A stretch of DNA of 64,000 nt from Bauldia sp965232525 (lineage in GTDB: Bacteria > Pseudomonadota > Alphaproteobacteria > Rhizobiales > Kaistiaceae), in NCBI RefSeq assembly GCF_965232525.1, contig NZ_OZ246980.1:1736001-1800000 (forward strand). Reading direction: 5' to 3'. The position numbers and the translations under genes are program-made. Numbering within the stretch: the first letter of the stretch is position 1; every line of letters begins with the position of its first letter. Positions 52,779 through 59,599 of the stretch are shown piece after piece. The notes under the pieces are model-generated. The model was not told the DNA's origin, made no database searches, and saw only the letters and a program-made list of their open reading frames with translations.

Positions 52779-53798
52779 TTACTCCGCCGCTTCCGCCGTC
52801 TTCTCGGCCGGCTGGTAGCACTCGTCGGGGACCGGGATGTCGTAGAGGCGGGCGGCGTTGAGGCCGAGGATCTTGGCCTTGACGTCGAGGCTGAGCTGGG
52901 TGCCGGCTTCCATCGCGGTGGCGTTGTCGAAGGTGAAGTCCATGAACTTCTCGACGATCCATTTCGGGCTGTAGATGCCGTAATCGGAACCGAAGATGAG
53001 CCGGTCGGGCCCAAGGAACCATAAGAGGTCGCACATCATCTCGGCGAAGTAGCGCGGCCGCCGGTAGATGAAGGCGCTGACCACCGACAGGCCGCCATAG
53101 ACGTTGGGCTCCTGGTTAGCGATCCAGCAGAAATCGTCGATGCGCGGAATGCCGCAATGATCGACGACGAATTTGAGGTCGGGGTAGGCGGTGGCGACGT
53201 CGTCGACATCGTGAACGTCGAAGGCATCCATGTTGAGCGGATGGATGGTCGGCCCCTTGTGGACATGGATGATGTCGATGCCGAGCTGGCGGCATTTGTC
53301 CAGATATGCGTGGACGGAATCCTCCTTCAACGAATAGCCCTTGGAGTCCCCCAGCCACTCCGCGGTGTACATCTTGACGCTGCGGAAGCCCCAGCGGGCG
53401 TGATCGGCTTCGAGCTGATCCAGGCCTGCCGTGCCCTCGCGCGGGTCGATCCGCCCGGCGAGGATGACCTTTTCCGGATAGGCCTCCTTCAGCGCCGAGC
53501 ACTGCTCGGTGGTGTTGAAGCCATGCTTGTAGAAGGCATAGAGGTAGGTCGGCAGCAGGATGGCCTGATCGCAATAGCCGTCCTCGAACAGGTCCTTCGC
53601 CGCGTTCTCGACGCCGTAATAGTCGAACCGGTCGCGCGGCCAGATCTGGTTGGTCGGGGTCAGGCCCTTGTGACCGTTCCAGAAGACGTCGATGAAGGTG
53701 GTGCCGTAGCGGTTGCGGCGGTTTTCCTGCCGGGCGTCCCAAAGATGGGCGTGGCCCTCCACGACGAAAAGCTTCTTGCCGTCCTCGGTCTGGTACAT
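52779..53798 (-). CDS. Amidohydrolase-2 family metal-dependent hydrolase
   Basis: 339 residues from ATG 53798, eight bases after GGAGG. The TIM-barrel metal-site segments are present: VEGHAHLWD, the mid-barrel IIHVHKGPTIHPL, FVVDHCGIPRIDDFCW and LIFGSDYGIYSP. The family includes decarboxylases (ACMSD, gamma-resorcylate) and lactonases. Convergent neighbours are absent, so the pathway is unknown. The early FNTTEQCSALKEAYPEKVILAGRIDPREG region is the usual one before the strand carrying the central His. Confidence 0.88.
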   Translation of the reverse strand: MYQTEDGKKLFVVEGHAHLWDARQENRRNRYGTTFIDVFWNGHKGLTPTNQIWPRDRFDYYGVENAAKDLFEDGYCDQAILLPTYLYAFYKHGFNTTEQCSALKEAYPEKVILAGRIDPREGTAGLDQLEADHARWGFRSVKMYTAEWLGDSKGYSLKEDSVHAYLDKCRQLGIDIIHVHKGPTIHPLNMDAFDVHDVDDVATAYPDLKFVVDHCGIPRIDDFCWIANQEPNVYGGLSVVSAFIYRRPRYFAEMMCDLLWFLGPDRLIFGSDYGIYSPKWIVEKFMDFTFDNATAMEAGTQLSLDVKAKILGLNAARLYDIPVPDECYQPAEKTAEAAE

Positions 53799-53889
53799 CC
53801 CGGCGGTCCTCCCAGGGCGGCTTCGCAAGCGCCGCCTTTGGCCAAGGAGACCACGAACCGGGCTCCGATGCAAAGGGATTGGAGGGTTT

Positions 53890-54492
53890 CTAAGGGGGCG
53901 CGGTGTCGACCGCGAGACGCATCGTCGTGGTTGCCCGGAACGGGAAGACGATGCGGAGCGGGCCGATGCCCGTGGTGCGTTCCGCGACGAAGCCGAACCG
54001 GTCGTACAAGCGCCGGGCGGCGGGGTTGGTGTCGATCACGTCGAGGCGGACGCTGGTTCGGCCGAGCGCCCGCGCGTGATCTTGGATCGCGGCGAGCAGA
54101 CGGGTGCCGATACCGAGACCGCGCGCAGCAGCGTCGACGGCGATGCCGTCCATCAGCAGGCTGTCCGGCGCCTCGCGGCGGTCGAGCACGGCGAGGGCCA
54201 AGAGCCGCAGCGGCCCGCTCCAGCCATAGGCCCGGATCATCTGCCGGACGGTCGGTTCGAACAGGCCGCGGCCGCCCACCTTGAAGCCGGCGATGCCGAT
54301 CACCGCGCCGCCCCGCACCGCGACAATGGCGCGGTCGGTGGCAAGGCTCGGTGCGAGCGCCCGGGCGGCGCGCTCCGGCGGGCCGAGGAACGGCGACAGC
54401 TTGGCGGCGAAGGCGTCGCAATAGAGCCGGGCTGCGGTGGCTTCCTGGCCGGTCGGGATGCCGGCGACGATCGATACGGCTTCGTCCGTCAT
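53890..54492 (-). CDS. GNAT-family N-acetyltransferase
   Basis: 200 residues. MDGIAVDAAARGLGIGTRLLAAIQDHARALGRTSVRLDVIDTNPAARRLYDRFGF gives the CoA-binding R/Q-x-x-G-x-G/A loop (ARGLGIG) and the C-terminal helix-strand typical of GNATs. Probably cytosolic, acting on a small molecule or protein. It is transcribed just downstream of the chorismate mutase gene at a 34 bp gap. Confidence 0.92.
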   Translation of the reverse strand: MTDEAVSIVAGIPTGQEATAARLYCDAFAAKLSPFLGPPERAARALAPSLATDRAIVAVRGGAVIGIAGFKVGGRGLFEPTVRQMIRAYGWSGPLRLLALAVLDRREAPDSLLMDGIAVDAAARGLGIGTRLLAAIQDHARALGRTSVRLDVIDTNPAARRLYDRFGFVAERTTGIGPLRIVFPFRATTTMRLAVDTAPP

Positions 54493-54526
54493 GAAGCAGC
54501 GGCGAGCGCGGGCCCCGCGAGTGCGG

Positions 54527-55081
54527 TCAGCCGCAGTCGGTCCCGCCGTCCGTCACGCCGGCGACCGCGGTCGCCCAGGCGTTCGGAAAATCGGCAAGCG
54601 ACGATGGGACCGGGGCGAGGGTCGCGTGAACGGTGCAATCCGCCAGATCGGCCTCGGTGGCCGCCACCGCGTCGATCAGCGCGGCGGTCAGCCGGCTGAT
54701 CTCCGGACGCAGTTCGGTGACCAGATCGGGCGCATCGGCGAAGGGCTCGGCGTTCGCCGCCTGCCATTGCTCGAACAGGGCGAACTGCACGATCTTGGCG
54801 GCGGCGATCTGGGCCTCAACCATCGCCGCCGCCCGGTCGGGATCGACGCCGCCGGCGACGGCGCGCTCGGTGGTCGCTTCGAGCACAACCGCCTCGCGGT
54901 CGAGGTCCTCGATCGGGGCACCGGTGTTCCATTTGTGACGGGCAACGTCGATCATGATCACCAGCCGATCGGTCATCACCTGTCGCAGGGTGGTGGTCCG
55001 ATCGCTGGCGTGTGCGGCGAGCCCGACCAGCGTCAGCAACGCGGCCAGGGGCAGTACGAATCGCGCCAGGGTTCGGGTCAT
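54527..55081 (-). CDS. Secreted chorismate mutase, gamma-AroQ type
   Basis: 184 residues. Signal peptide (LPLAALLTLVGLAAHA) then the AroQ helical pattern: RQVMTDRLVIMIDVARHKWNTGAPIEDLDREAVVLEATTERAVAGGVDPDRAAAMVEAQIAAAKIVQFALFEQW. This matches the periplasmic gamma class, which converts chorismate to prephenate outside the cytoplasm. Paired Cys near the end (ADCTVH ... TDCG) could form a disulfide. Confidence 0.88.
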   Translation of the reverse strand: MTRTLARFVLPLAALLTLVGLAAHASDRTTTLRQVMTDRLVIMIDVARHKWNTGAPIEDLDREAVVLEATTERAVAGGVDPDRAAAMVEAQIAAAKIVQFALFEQWQAANAEPFADAPDLVTELRPEISRLTAALIDAVAATEADLADCTVHATLAPVPSSLADFPNAWATAVAGVTDGGTDCG

Positions 55082-55217
55082 GGCTGTTCCTTCTCTGACT
55101 GTGGATGGTTCGGGTTATCACCGGCTGGGTCGGGCGTTAAGAGGGCGCGGGCATTTGGACGGCGCCGGGCTCACTTTGGCGGTGGTGGGTCGGGGAGGGC
55201 GCGGTGTGGCCCGCTCT

Positions 55218-55411
55218 GCGACTCACAAACCCCACCCACCACCCTTCGGGCGGTCCCCCCTCCCCGTGCCCGGGGAGGGATGGCGGTGTCACCGCTTAGT
55301 CACTCCCTCTGGCTTCGCTATGGCGCGCTTCGCGACTCACAAACCCCACCCACCGCCCTTCGGGCGGTCCCCCCTCCCCGTACCCCGGGGAGGGATAGCG
55401 GTGTCACCGCT
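55218..55411. repeat. Two direct copies of an ~80-bp element, 114 bp apart
   Basis: Copies 55218-55297 and 55332-55411 share GCGACTCACAAACCCCACCC, then CCCTTCGGGCGG, CCCCCTCCCCGT and GGGGAGGGATAGCGGTGTCA-like sequence with few differences. Each copy holds internal hairpins (CCCTTCGGG, CCGTGCCCGGGG). Confidence 0.8.
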
Positions 55412-55492
55412 TGGCCTCGATTCGAAACTCCGGGACGTGACGATGGAGAGCGCATGCTTGTTGCTTTACGGCACGCGGGATCCCGCGGTATC

Positions 55493-55516
55493 GATCGCAA
55501 TCGCGATCGCGATCGC
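55493..55516. repeat. GATCGC hexamer repeat, four units
   Basis: GATCGC AATCGC GATCGC GATCGC; includes overlapping GCGATCGC octamers like the HIP1 element. Low-complexity, no known role. Confidence 0.7.
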
Positions 55517-55630
55517 GAGGCGCTGGGCGCCTCACCCCCTTTGGCTGCGCTAAGGCTCGGCCCGCGAGGCCAAGCGCCGCCGTCTCCCGCAAGGGTGGAG
55601 AGGGCGCGTTGGCGTGTGGCACTGCTTGCG

Positions 55631-55694
55631 CGTCCTTCGAGGCTCGCTCCGCTCGCACCCCCGATCGAGCCGGGGGCAGGCTCTCAGCATGAGG
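55631..55694. repeat. Composite family E/F repeat
   Basis: GTCCTTCGAGGCTCGCTCCG followed by CCCCCGATCGAGCCGGGGGC and CTCAGCATGAGG. Related to 55809-55856, 59414-59457 and 59511-59575. Confidence 0.65.
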
Positions 55695-55808
55695 GCCGGC
55701 TTGCAAGCGACAAGAGTGGATTCGTCAGGAAGACGCGGCGGCGCAAATGAGGATGGCAGGCGGGCGGAGCGGTTGACGCGTAGATCGCCTGAGACAAAGC
55801 GATATCTG

Positions 55809-55856
55809 CCTCATCCTGAGTGTGAGGGCGTCAGCCCGAGCCTCGAAGGACGCACC
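55809..55856. repeat. Family E repeat (CTCATCCTGAG...CTCGAAGGACGCAC)
   Basis: CCTCATCCTGAG, a variable middle, then GCCTCGAAGGACGCACC. The same ends flank 59414-59457; the inverse form appears at 55631. Confidence 0.65.
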
Positions 55857-56213
55857 AGTGTTCCCCTTGTCAACGGCTCAGTCGCGCGTGCCCGAGGCTC
55901 GCTGCTTCGCGGCCGCCTTCGATCGGGCCGGGGACAGACTCGGCATGAGGATTTTGGCGGTAGGTCAAAACGCGTCGCGCACGAGACGTGCCGTGGCCCA
56001 TCGCTGCGTGTCTTCCGCCACCCCCGCCGTTCATTCCCGGCAGGGACTGGCCCGCCGCGCGTTCCCGCACAGGAGGCCGATGTCGCCTGCCCGTTGGTGG
56101 CGACCGGATCGTGTGCGATGACATGGGGCGACGGCGCAAGCCCAATGCCGATCCGCCTTACGTCGCCCGCACGTGTTGCCCGGCATCGACAAGAATCTGA
56201 AAGGACCGAATTT

Positions 56214-56600
56214 ATGGCCAACCCACCACCCTCGAGCCGTCGCGAAAAGGCACTCGAGGTCCTTCGACGCCTCGACGCGGACATCGTCGACCCGGTGAGC
56301 GCCGATCTCGATGCGGTCTCACCGGACCTGGTCGAGGTGGTGTTCGGGTTCGCGTTCGCGGATGTGCTGTCGCGGCCGGGCATCGATCGGAAGACGCGGG
56401 AGATGCTGACCGTGGCGGCGCTGACCGCCATGGGCACCGCCCCGGAGCAGCTCGAATTCCACATCGGCGCGGCGATGAATGTTGGCGTCAGCCGCGAGGA
56501 GATCATCGAGATCATGCTGCAGATGGCGGTTTACGCCGGGGTTCCCGCCTTTATGAACGGCATCACGGCGGCCAGAAAGGCCTTTGCCGCGCGGGATTGA
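56214..56600 (+). CDS. Carboxymuconolactone decarboxylase (CMD) family protein
   Basis: 128 residues after AAAGGA. TREMLTVAALTAMGTAPEQLEFHIGAAMNVGVSREEIIEIMLQMAVYAGVPAFMNGI is the CMD core, with the His of EFHIGAA. The cysteines of AhpD-type peroxidases are absent, so this is closer to PcaC-like gamma-carboxymuconolactone decarboxylase proteins. Stand-alone; no aromatic-degradation genes nearby. Confidence 0.9.
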   Translation: MANPPPSSRREKALEVLRRLDADIVDPVSADLDAVSPDLVEVVFGFAFADVLSRPGIDRKTREMLTVAALTAMGTAPEQLEFHIGAAMNVGVSREEIIEIMLQMAVYAGVPAFMNGITAARKAFAARD

Positions 56601-56699
56601 TGGCTCCCGGGTCCGTTGTCGGGGGAGGGCCGGGGAGAAGGGCGAATCGGTCGCGCCGACGCGATCTGCGGTATCCGCGCACCGGCAACAACCCCGCTC

Positions 56700-56720
56700 A
56701 TTCCCGCGGAGGCGGGAACC
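56700..56720. repeat. Family A hairpin copy
   Basis: ATTCCCGCGGAGGCGGGAACC, close to the 50632 copy, and 35 bp before a family B element. Confidence 0.65.
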
Positions 56721-56740
56721 TAGAACCCCGCCTAGTTCGC

Positions 56741-56786
56741 GTCATCCAAGACTGGGTCCCCACCTGCGTGGGGACGAGCGGTTGGA
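56741..56786. repeat. Family B repeat (GTCCCCAC hairpin)
   Basis: GTCCCCACCTGCGTGGGGAC at 56756-56775 is a perfect 8 bp stem with CTGC loop, within a conserved ...CATCCAAGACTGG / GAGCGGTTGG frame. Repeated at 57420-57468 and 58955-58999. Confidence 0.85.
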
Positions 56787-56838
56787 GAGGGTCTTCACAC
56801 CTTCGACCGTCAGGAGCGCGGTGTCTTGGCCGGTAAGG

Positions 56839-57285
56839 TCAGCCGGTCCGGCGCCATGCGTAGAGGACGTCGGGTTCGCGTTCCTCGTTCCCGCTGCCAT
56901 CGGTCATCTCCTCCGGGGCGAATCCGTGTTTCTCGTAGAAATCCCGTGCCGCGCGGTTCTTCTGAAACGTCCACAGTTTCAGACTGGGCCATGTCGACTT
57001 GGCGACCTGCAGGAGCTTTTCGCCGACGCCCTCCCGCTGCCGGCCCGGCAGGACATAAAGCTGATCGATCCAGCCCTCACGAAAGGCGATGATGCCGATG
57101 ATTTCGCCATCGATCGCGCCCCAGACCTCATCGTCGACAAACACACGATTGCGGAAAAACGCACGATCCTCCTCCGGCGTGTGGAGCCCCGACAGCCACG
57201 GCAGGGCATCGTCAAACGCCGTGCGAAGCACAATCGCGGCGCGGTCCATGTCAGACAGCGACAGGCGTCGAATGGAATAGGTCAT
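56839..57285 (-). CDS. GNAT-family N-acetyltransferase
   Basis: 148 residues. REGWIDQLYVLPGRQREGVGEKLLQVAKSTWPSLKLWTFQKNRAARDFYEKHGF is the GNAT core, with the CoA loop RQREGVG. The N-terminal TAFDDALPWLSGLHTPEEDRAFFRN is typical of small-molecule acetyltransferases. Flanked on both sides by repeat arrays. Confidence 0.92.
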   Translation of the reverse strand: MTYSIRRLSLSDMDRAAIVLRTAFDDALPWLSGLHTPEEDRAFFRNRVFVDDEVWGAIDGEIIGIIAFREGWIDQLYVLPGRQREGVGEKLLQVAKSTWPSLKLWTFQKNRAARDFYEKHGFAPEEMTDGSGNEEREPDVLYAWRRTG

Positions 57286-57358
57286 GGGGGTCCTTGGGTT
57301 GTGTCGGTAACGGCCAGGACGTGCGCCTCACGTGACGCTCTCGCAACGCCACCCGCTC

Positions 57359-57401
57359 ATTCCCGCAAAGCTTGCGCCCGGCCCGATCGGGCGGCGGGAA
57401 T
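57359..57401. repeat. Family A hairpin interrupted by a family F insert
   Basis: ATTCCCGC and GCGGGAAT arms are separated by a 27-base stretch with CCCGGCCCGATCGGGC, a piece of the GATCGAGCCGGGGG-type element: nesting of one repeat in another. Confidence 0.55.
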
Positions 57402-57419
57402 CTAGACCCCTGTCAGATC

Positions 57420-57468
57420 CGCGTCATCCAAGACTGGGTCCCCACCTGCGTGGGGACGAGCGGTTGGA
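57420..57468. repeat. Family B repeat, copy 2
   Basis: Carries the same GTCCCCACCTGCGTGGGGAC hairpin at 57438-57457 and the GAGCGGTTGGAGA tail. Confidence 0.85.
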
Positions 57469-57530
57469 GATGGCCTGCCTACCTTTAGCTGCCCTGAGCG
57501 CTTGCGCCATCGGTGTGACTCCCACCAACG

Positions 57531-57567
57531 TCATGCCCGGACTTGATCCGGGCATCCACGCGAACAC
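57531..57567. repeat. Family C repeat (ATGCCCGGA hairpin)
   Basis: Arms ATGCCCGGA and TCCGGGCAT (57533-57555) around CTTGA, followed by CCACGCGAACAC. Near-identical copies at 59070-59107 and 61367-61402. Confidence 0.85.
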
Positions 57568-57817
57568 CGTCCGTGGGAGTCGAACACCGTCCCTGGACGT
57601 CTGTGACACAGCCGTTGCCATGGCGGATGATGGGGTGAAAGGCGGGTGCGCCCTTCGATCCCGGTCGCACCGGCGGCGCGCCTCGCCTCTTGCCCCGGCC
57701 ATGACGGTGGTGTTCCGTTGTATGGTTCGCGCCTCCGCTTCGACCGGACCAACACACAGTCCGGCAGCGGTGTCATGGGGCCTTGGCCTGTCCGAGGCAG
57801 AGCGTTCGGAGCCGGAA

Positions 57818-58609
57818 ATGGCAAAAACAGTAGTCATGATTCACGGCGCGTTTGCCGGTCCCTGGTGCTGGGACGATTACAAGGCCTTGTTCTCCGCGCA
57901 TGGCTGGACGTGCCATACACCGGCACTGCGCCATCACGGCGGCGACCCGAAAGCTGACCCGGACCCGGATTTCGCCAACACCAGCATCGCCGACTACACC
58001 AACGACGTCGCCGCGTTGGTCCGGACGCTGGAGACCAAGCCGATCATCCTGGGGCATGCCGTCGGCGCTATGGTTGCTCAGCAGGTCGCGGCGCGCGGCC
58101 TTGCCAGCGGCGTGGTGGCGATCAACCCCAACGCCCCTAGGGGAACGCTGCCGGAAACCGACGACGAACGCGCCGTCGCGCGGAGTTTCATGGAGATGGG
58201 CGCCTTCTGGAAGGCCCCGCTCCGCGTGCCGTTCGACCTGATGGCACCCTATGCGTTGAACAAGCTCGACGATGCATCGCAGCACGCGGTGTTCGACCGG
58301 TTCGGACCGGAATCCGGCCGCGTCATGTTCGAAATGTTCTTCTGGATGTTCGACGATCACCGGGCAGCGGCGATCGCCTTCGACAAGGTCACCTGCCCGG
58401 TGCTGGTCGTCTCAGGCGAAGACGACCGCGCCGTCCGCCACGCCGTCGGCCGCGAGATCGCGCACAAATACGGCTCGAACGGTACGTTTCACCTGGCGCG
58501 CGGACACGCCCACTTTCTGTTCCTGGAACCCGGCTGGGAAGGCCCCGCGCGGGTCTGCGAGACATGGATGTCCGGGGTTGTCGGCGAGACAGAAGCAAGC
58601 CGGCGGTGA
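57818..58609 (+). CDS. Alpha/beta hydrolase fold protein with Ala at the nucleophile position
   Basis: 263 residues from ATG 57818, after GGAG. The fold is clear: VVMIHGAFAGPWCWDDYKALFSAHGW with the oxyanion HGAF, ADYTNDVAALVRTLETKPIILGHAVGAM for the nucleophile elbow, VLVVSGEDDRAV for the acid and RGHAHFLFLE for the His. The elbow reads G-H-A-V-G, so the usual Ser is Ala81 (codon GCC). The triad acid and His remain. Either hydrolysis is lost, or it is a non-hydrolytic member (lyase, binding protein). Surrounded by repeats. Confidence 0.88.
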   Translation: MAKTVVMIHGAFAGPWCWDDYKALFSAHGWTCHTPALRHHGGDPKADPDPDFANTSIADYTNDVAALVRTLETKPIILGHAVGAMVAQQVAARGLASGVVAINPNAPRGTLPETDDERAVARSFMEMGAFWKAPLRVPFDLMAPYALNKLDDASQHAVFDRFGPESGRVMFEMFFWMFDDHRAAAIAFDKVTCPVLVVSGEDDRAVRHAVGREIAHKYGSNGTFHLARGHAHFLFLEPGWEGPARVCETWMSGVVGETEASRR

Positions 58610-58641
58610 TGCCCCGGCCGCCCGGGGAACCACCAACCGTC

Positions 58642-58661
58642 ATTCCGGCGAACGCCGGAAT
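58642..58661. repeat. Family A-like hairpin (ATTCCGGCG arms)
   Basis: ATTCCGGCG and CGCCGGAAT arms around AA, a variant in which the stem bases changed on both sides, so base pairing is conserved rather than sequence. Confidence 0.7.
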
Positions 58662-58954
58662 CCATCGATGTCGGTTCACGGGACTCAGCGGCGAAGCAGA
58701 AGACACCGTCCTGCCTGGACCCCGACCCCCGATCGAGCCGGGGGCAGGCTTTCCGTCGGGGTGACGGTGGTGGGAGGTGAGACCGCTCCAGGTGCTTCGG
58801 GGCGCGGTCTCGTCCGATACGCGGCCGGTCGCCATGTCATGCCCCGTCGGTGAGCGGCAGAGCAACTCCGGCATGACCACTCTCTTGCATCGGCTAGGAC
58901 CGCGGCCGCCCACCCGCTCATTCCGCGGAGGCGCGAATCCATGTCCGGTGAAAA

Positions 58955-58999
58955 CCCGCGCCACCCAAGCCTGGGTCCCCACCTGCGTGGGGACGAGCG
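58955..58999. repeat. Family B repeat, copy 3
   Basis: The GTCCCCACCTGCGTGGGGAC hairpin at 58975-58994 preceded by CCAAGCCTGG and followed by GAGCGG. Confidence 0.85.
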
Positions 59000-59069
59000 G
59001 TTTTGGCGCGGTGCTTCACACCTCCGCCGCCTGTTGCGGCTCCGCGCGATCGGTGCCACCTCACCAACG

Positions 59070-59107
59070 TCATGCCCGGACTTGATCCGGGCATCGACGC
59101 GAACACT
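59070..59107. repeat. Family C repeat, copy 2
   Basis: ATGCCCGGA (59072-59080) and TCCGGGCAT (59086-59094) around CTTGA, then CGACGCGAACACT. Confidence 0.85.
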
Positions 59108-59140
59108 GGCGATGGAAGCAGGTCACAACCGGCGCCCCAG

Positions 59141-59225
59141 ACGTGGATGGCCGGGACCGGCCCGGCCATGACGGGTGGTGGGGTGAAGGGCCGGGTGGAA
59201 CCTTCGTTCCCGGTCGCGCCGCCGG
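59141..59225. repeat. Family D repeat (ATGGCCGGG hairpin plus tail)
   Basis: ATGGCCGGG (59147-59155) and CCCGGCCAT (59161-59169), then GACGGGTGGTGGGGTGAAGG and a TTCCCGGTCGCG-type tail. Second good copy at 61438-61520. Confidence 0.85.
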
Positions 59226-59413
59226 CAACCCCCACCGCTCATTCGTGCGCAGGCGGGGATCCAACCCTGATGGGGGCGGCAATCCAACCCCGCGAGAGAC
59301 GCATCGTCGGCGACTGGGTCCCCGCCCCTCGATCGGGTCGGGGACAGGCTCTCAGAGTGAGCGGAGCTAGGTCGATCCGGCAGGGGCAAATCCGTTGGAC
59401 AAGCACCCCACGA

Positions 59414-59457
59414 CCTCATCCTGAGGAGCGAGCGGAGCGAGCCTCGAAGGACGCACC
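59414..59457. repeat. Family E repeat, copy 2
   Basis: CCTCATCCTGAGGAGCGAGC, then GGAGCGAGCCTCGAAGGACG. Palindromic GAGCGAGCGGAGCGAGC-like centre. A similar repeat is common in rhizobial genomes as I recall. Confidence 0.75.
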
Positions 59458-59510
59458 GCGAAGGGATCGGCGGTGACTGGGCGTTCTTTAGCGCCGACAG
59501 CTCCGCTGTG

Positions 59511-59575
59511 CGTGCTTCGAGGGCCGCTGACGCGGCCACCCCCGATCGGGCCGGGGGCAGGCGCTCAGCATGAGG
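59511..59575. repeat. Composite family E/F repeat, copy 2
   Basis: GTGCTTCGAGGGCCGCTGACG, then CCCCCGATCGGGCCGGGGGC and GCTCAGCATGAGGA; same order as 55631-55694. Confidence 0.7.
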
Positions 59576-59599
59576 AGAGTTGGCGCCCGGACCCCGCCC

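Larger units (their letters stand above)
55082..56213. other. 1.1 kb gene-free region of mosaic repeats
   Basis: No convincing coding sequence. It holds a 114-bp-period direct repeat (55218-55411), a GATCGC microsatellite (55493-55516), a GATCGAGCCGGGGGC element with CTTCGAGG segments (55631-55694) and its inverse-type partner (55809-55856), and a decayed ATTCCCG element near 56029. Confidence 0.65.
57286..57817. other. Gene-free repeat-rich spacer (532 bp)
   Basis: Contains family A (57359-57401, interrupted by a GGCCCGATCGGGC insert), family B (57420-57468), family C (57531-57567) and a family D-like module with CGCCTCGCCTCTTGCCCCGG and GGCCATGAC (57650-57705). An in-frame extension of the next gene into this region is not credible. 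Confidence 0.65.
58610..59599. other. 1 kb gene-free region packed with dispersed repeats
   Basis: No credible gene. In order: family A (58642-58661), a GATCGAGCCGGGGGC element (58729), family A variant (58917-58940), family B (58955-58999), family C (59070-59107), family D (59141-59225), family A remnant (59237), and family E/F elements (59414-59457, 59511-59575). Confidence 0.65.

Noticed and set aside
57332..57817. Long N-terminal extension of the alpha/beta hydrolase
   Set aside because: The extension translates repeat DNA; ATG 57818 with GGAG gives the normal fold start.
56741..58999. CRISPR array built from GTCCCCAC hairpins
   Set aside because: The three copies are 700-1500 bp apart with genes and other repeats between them, flanks are conserved beyond the hairpin, and there are no cas genes.
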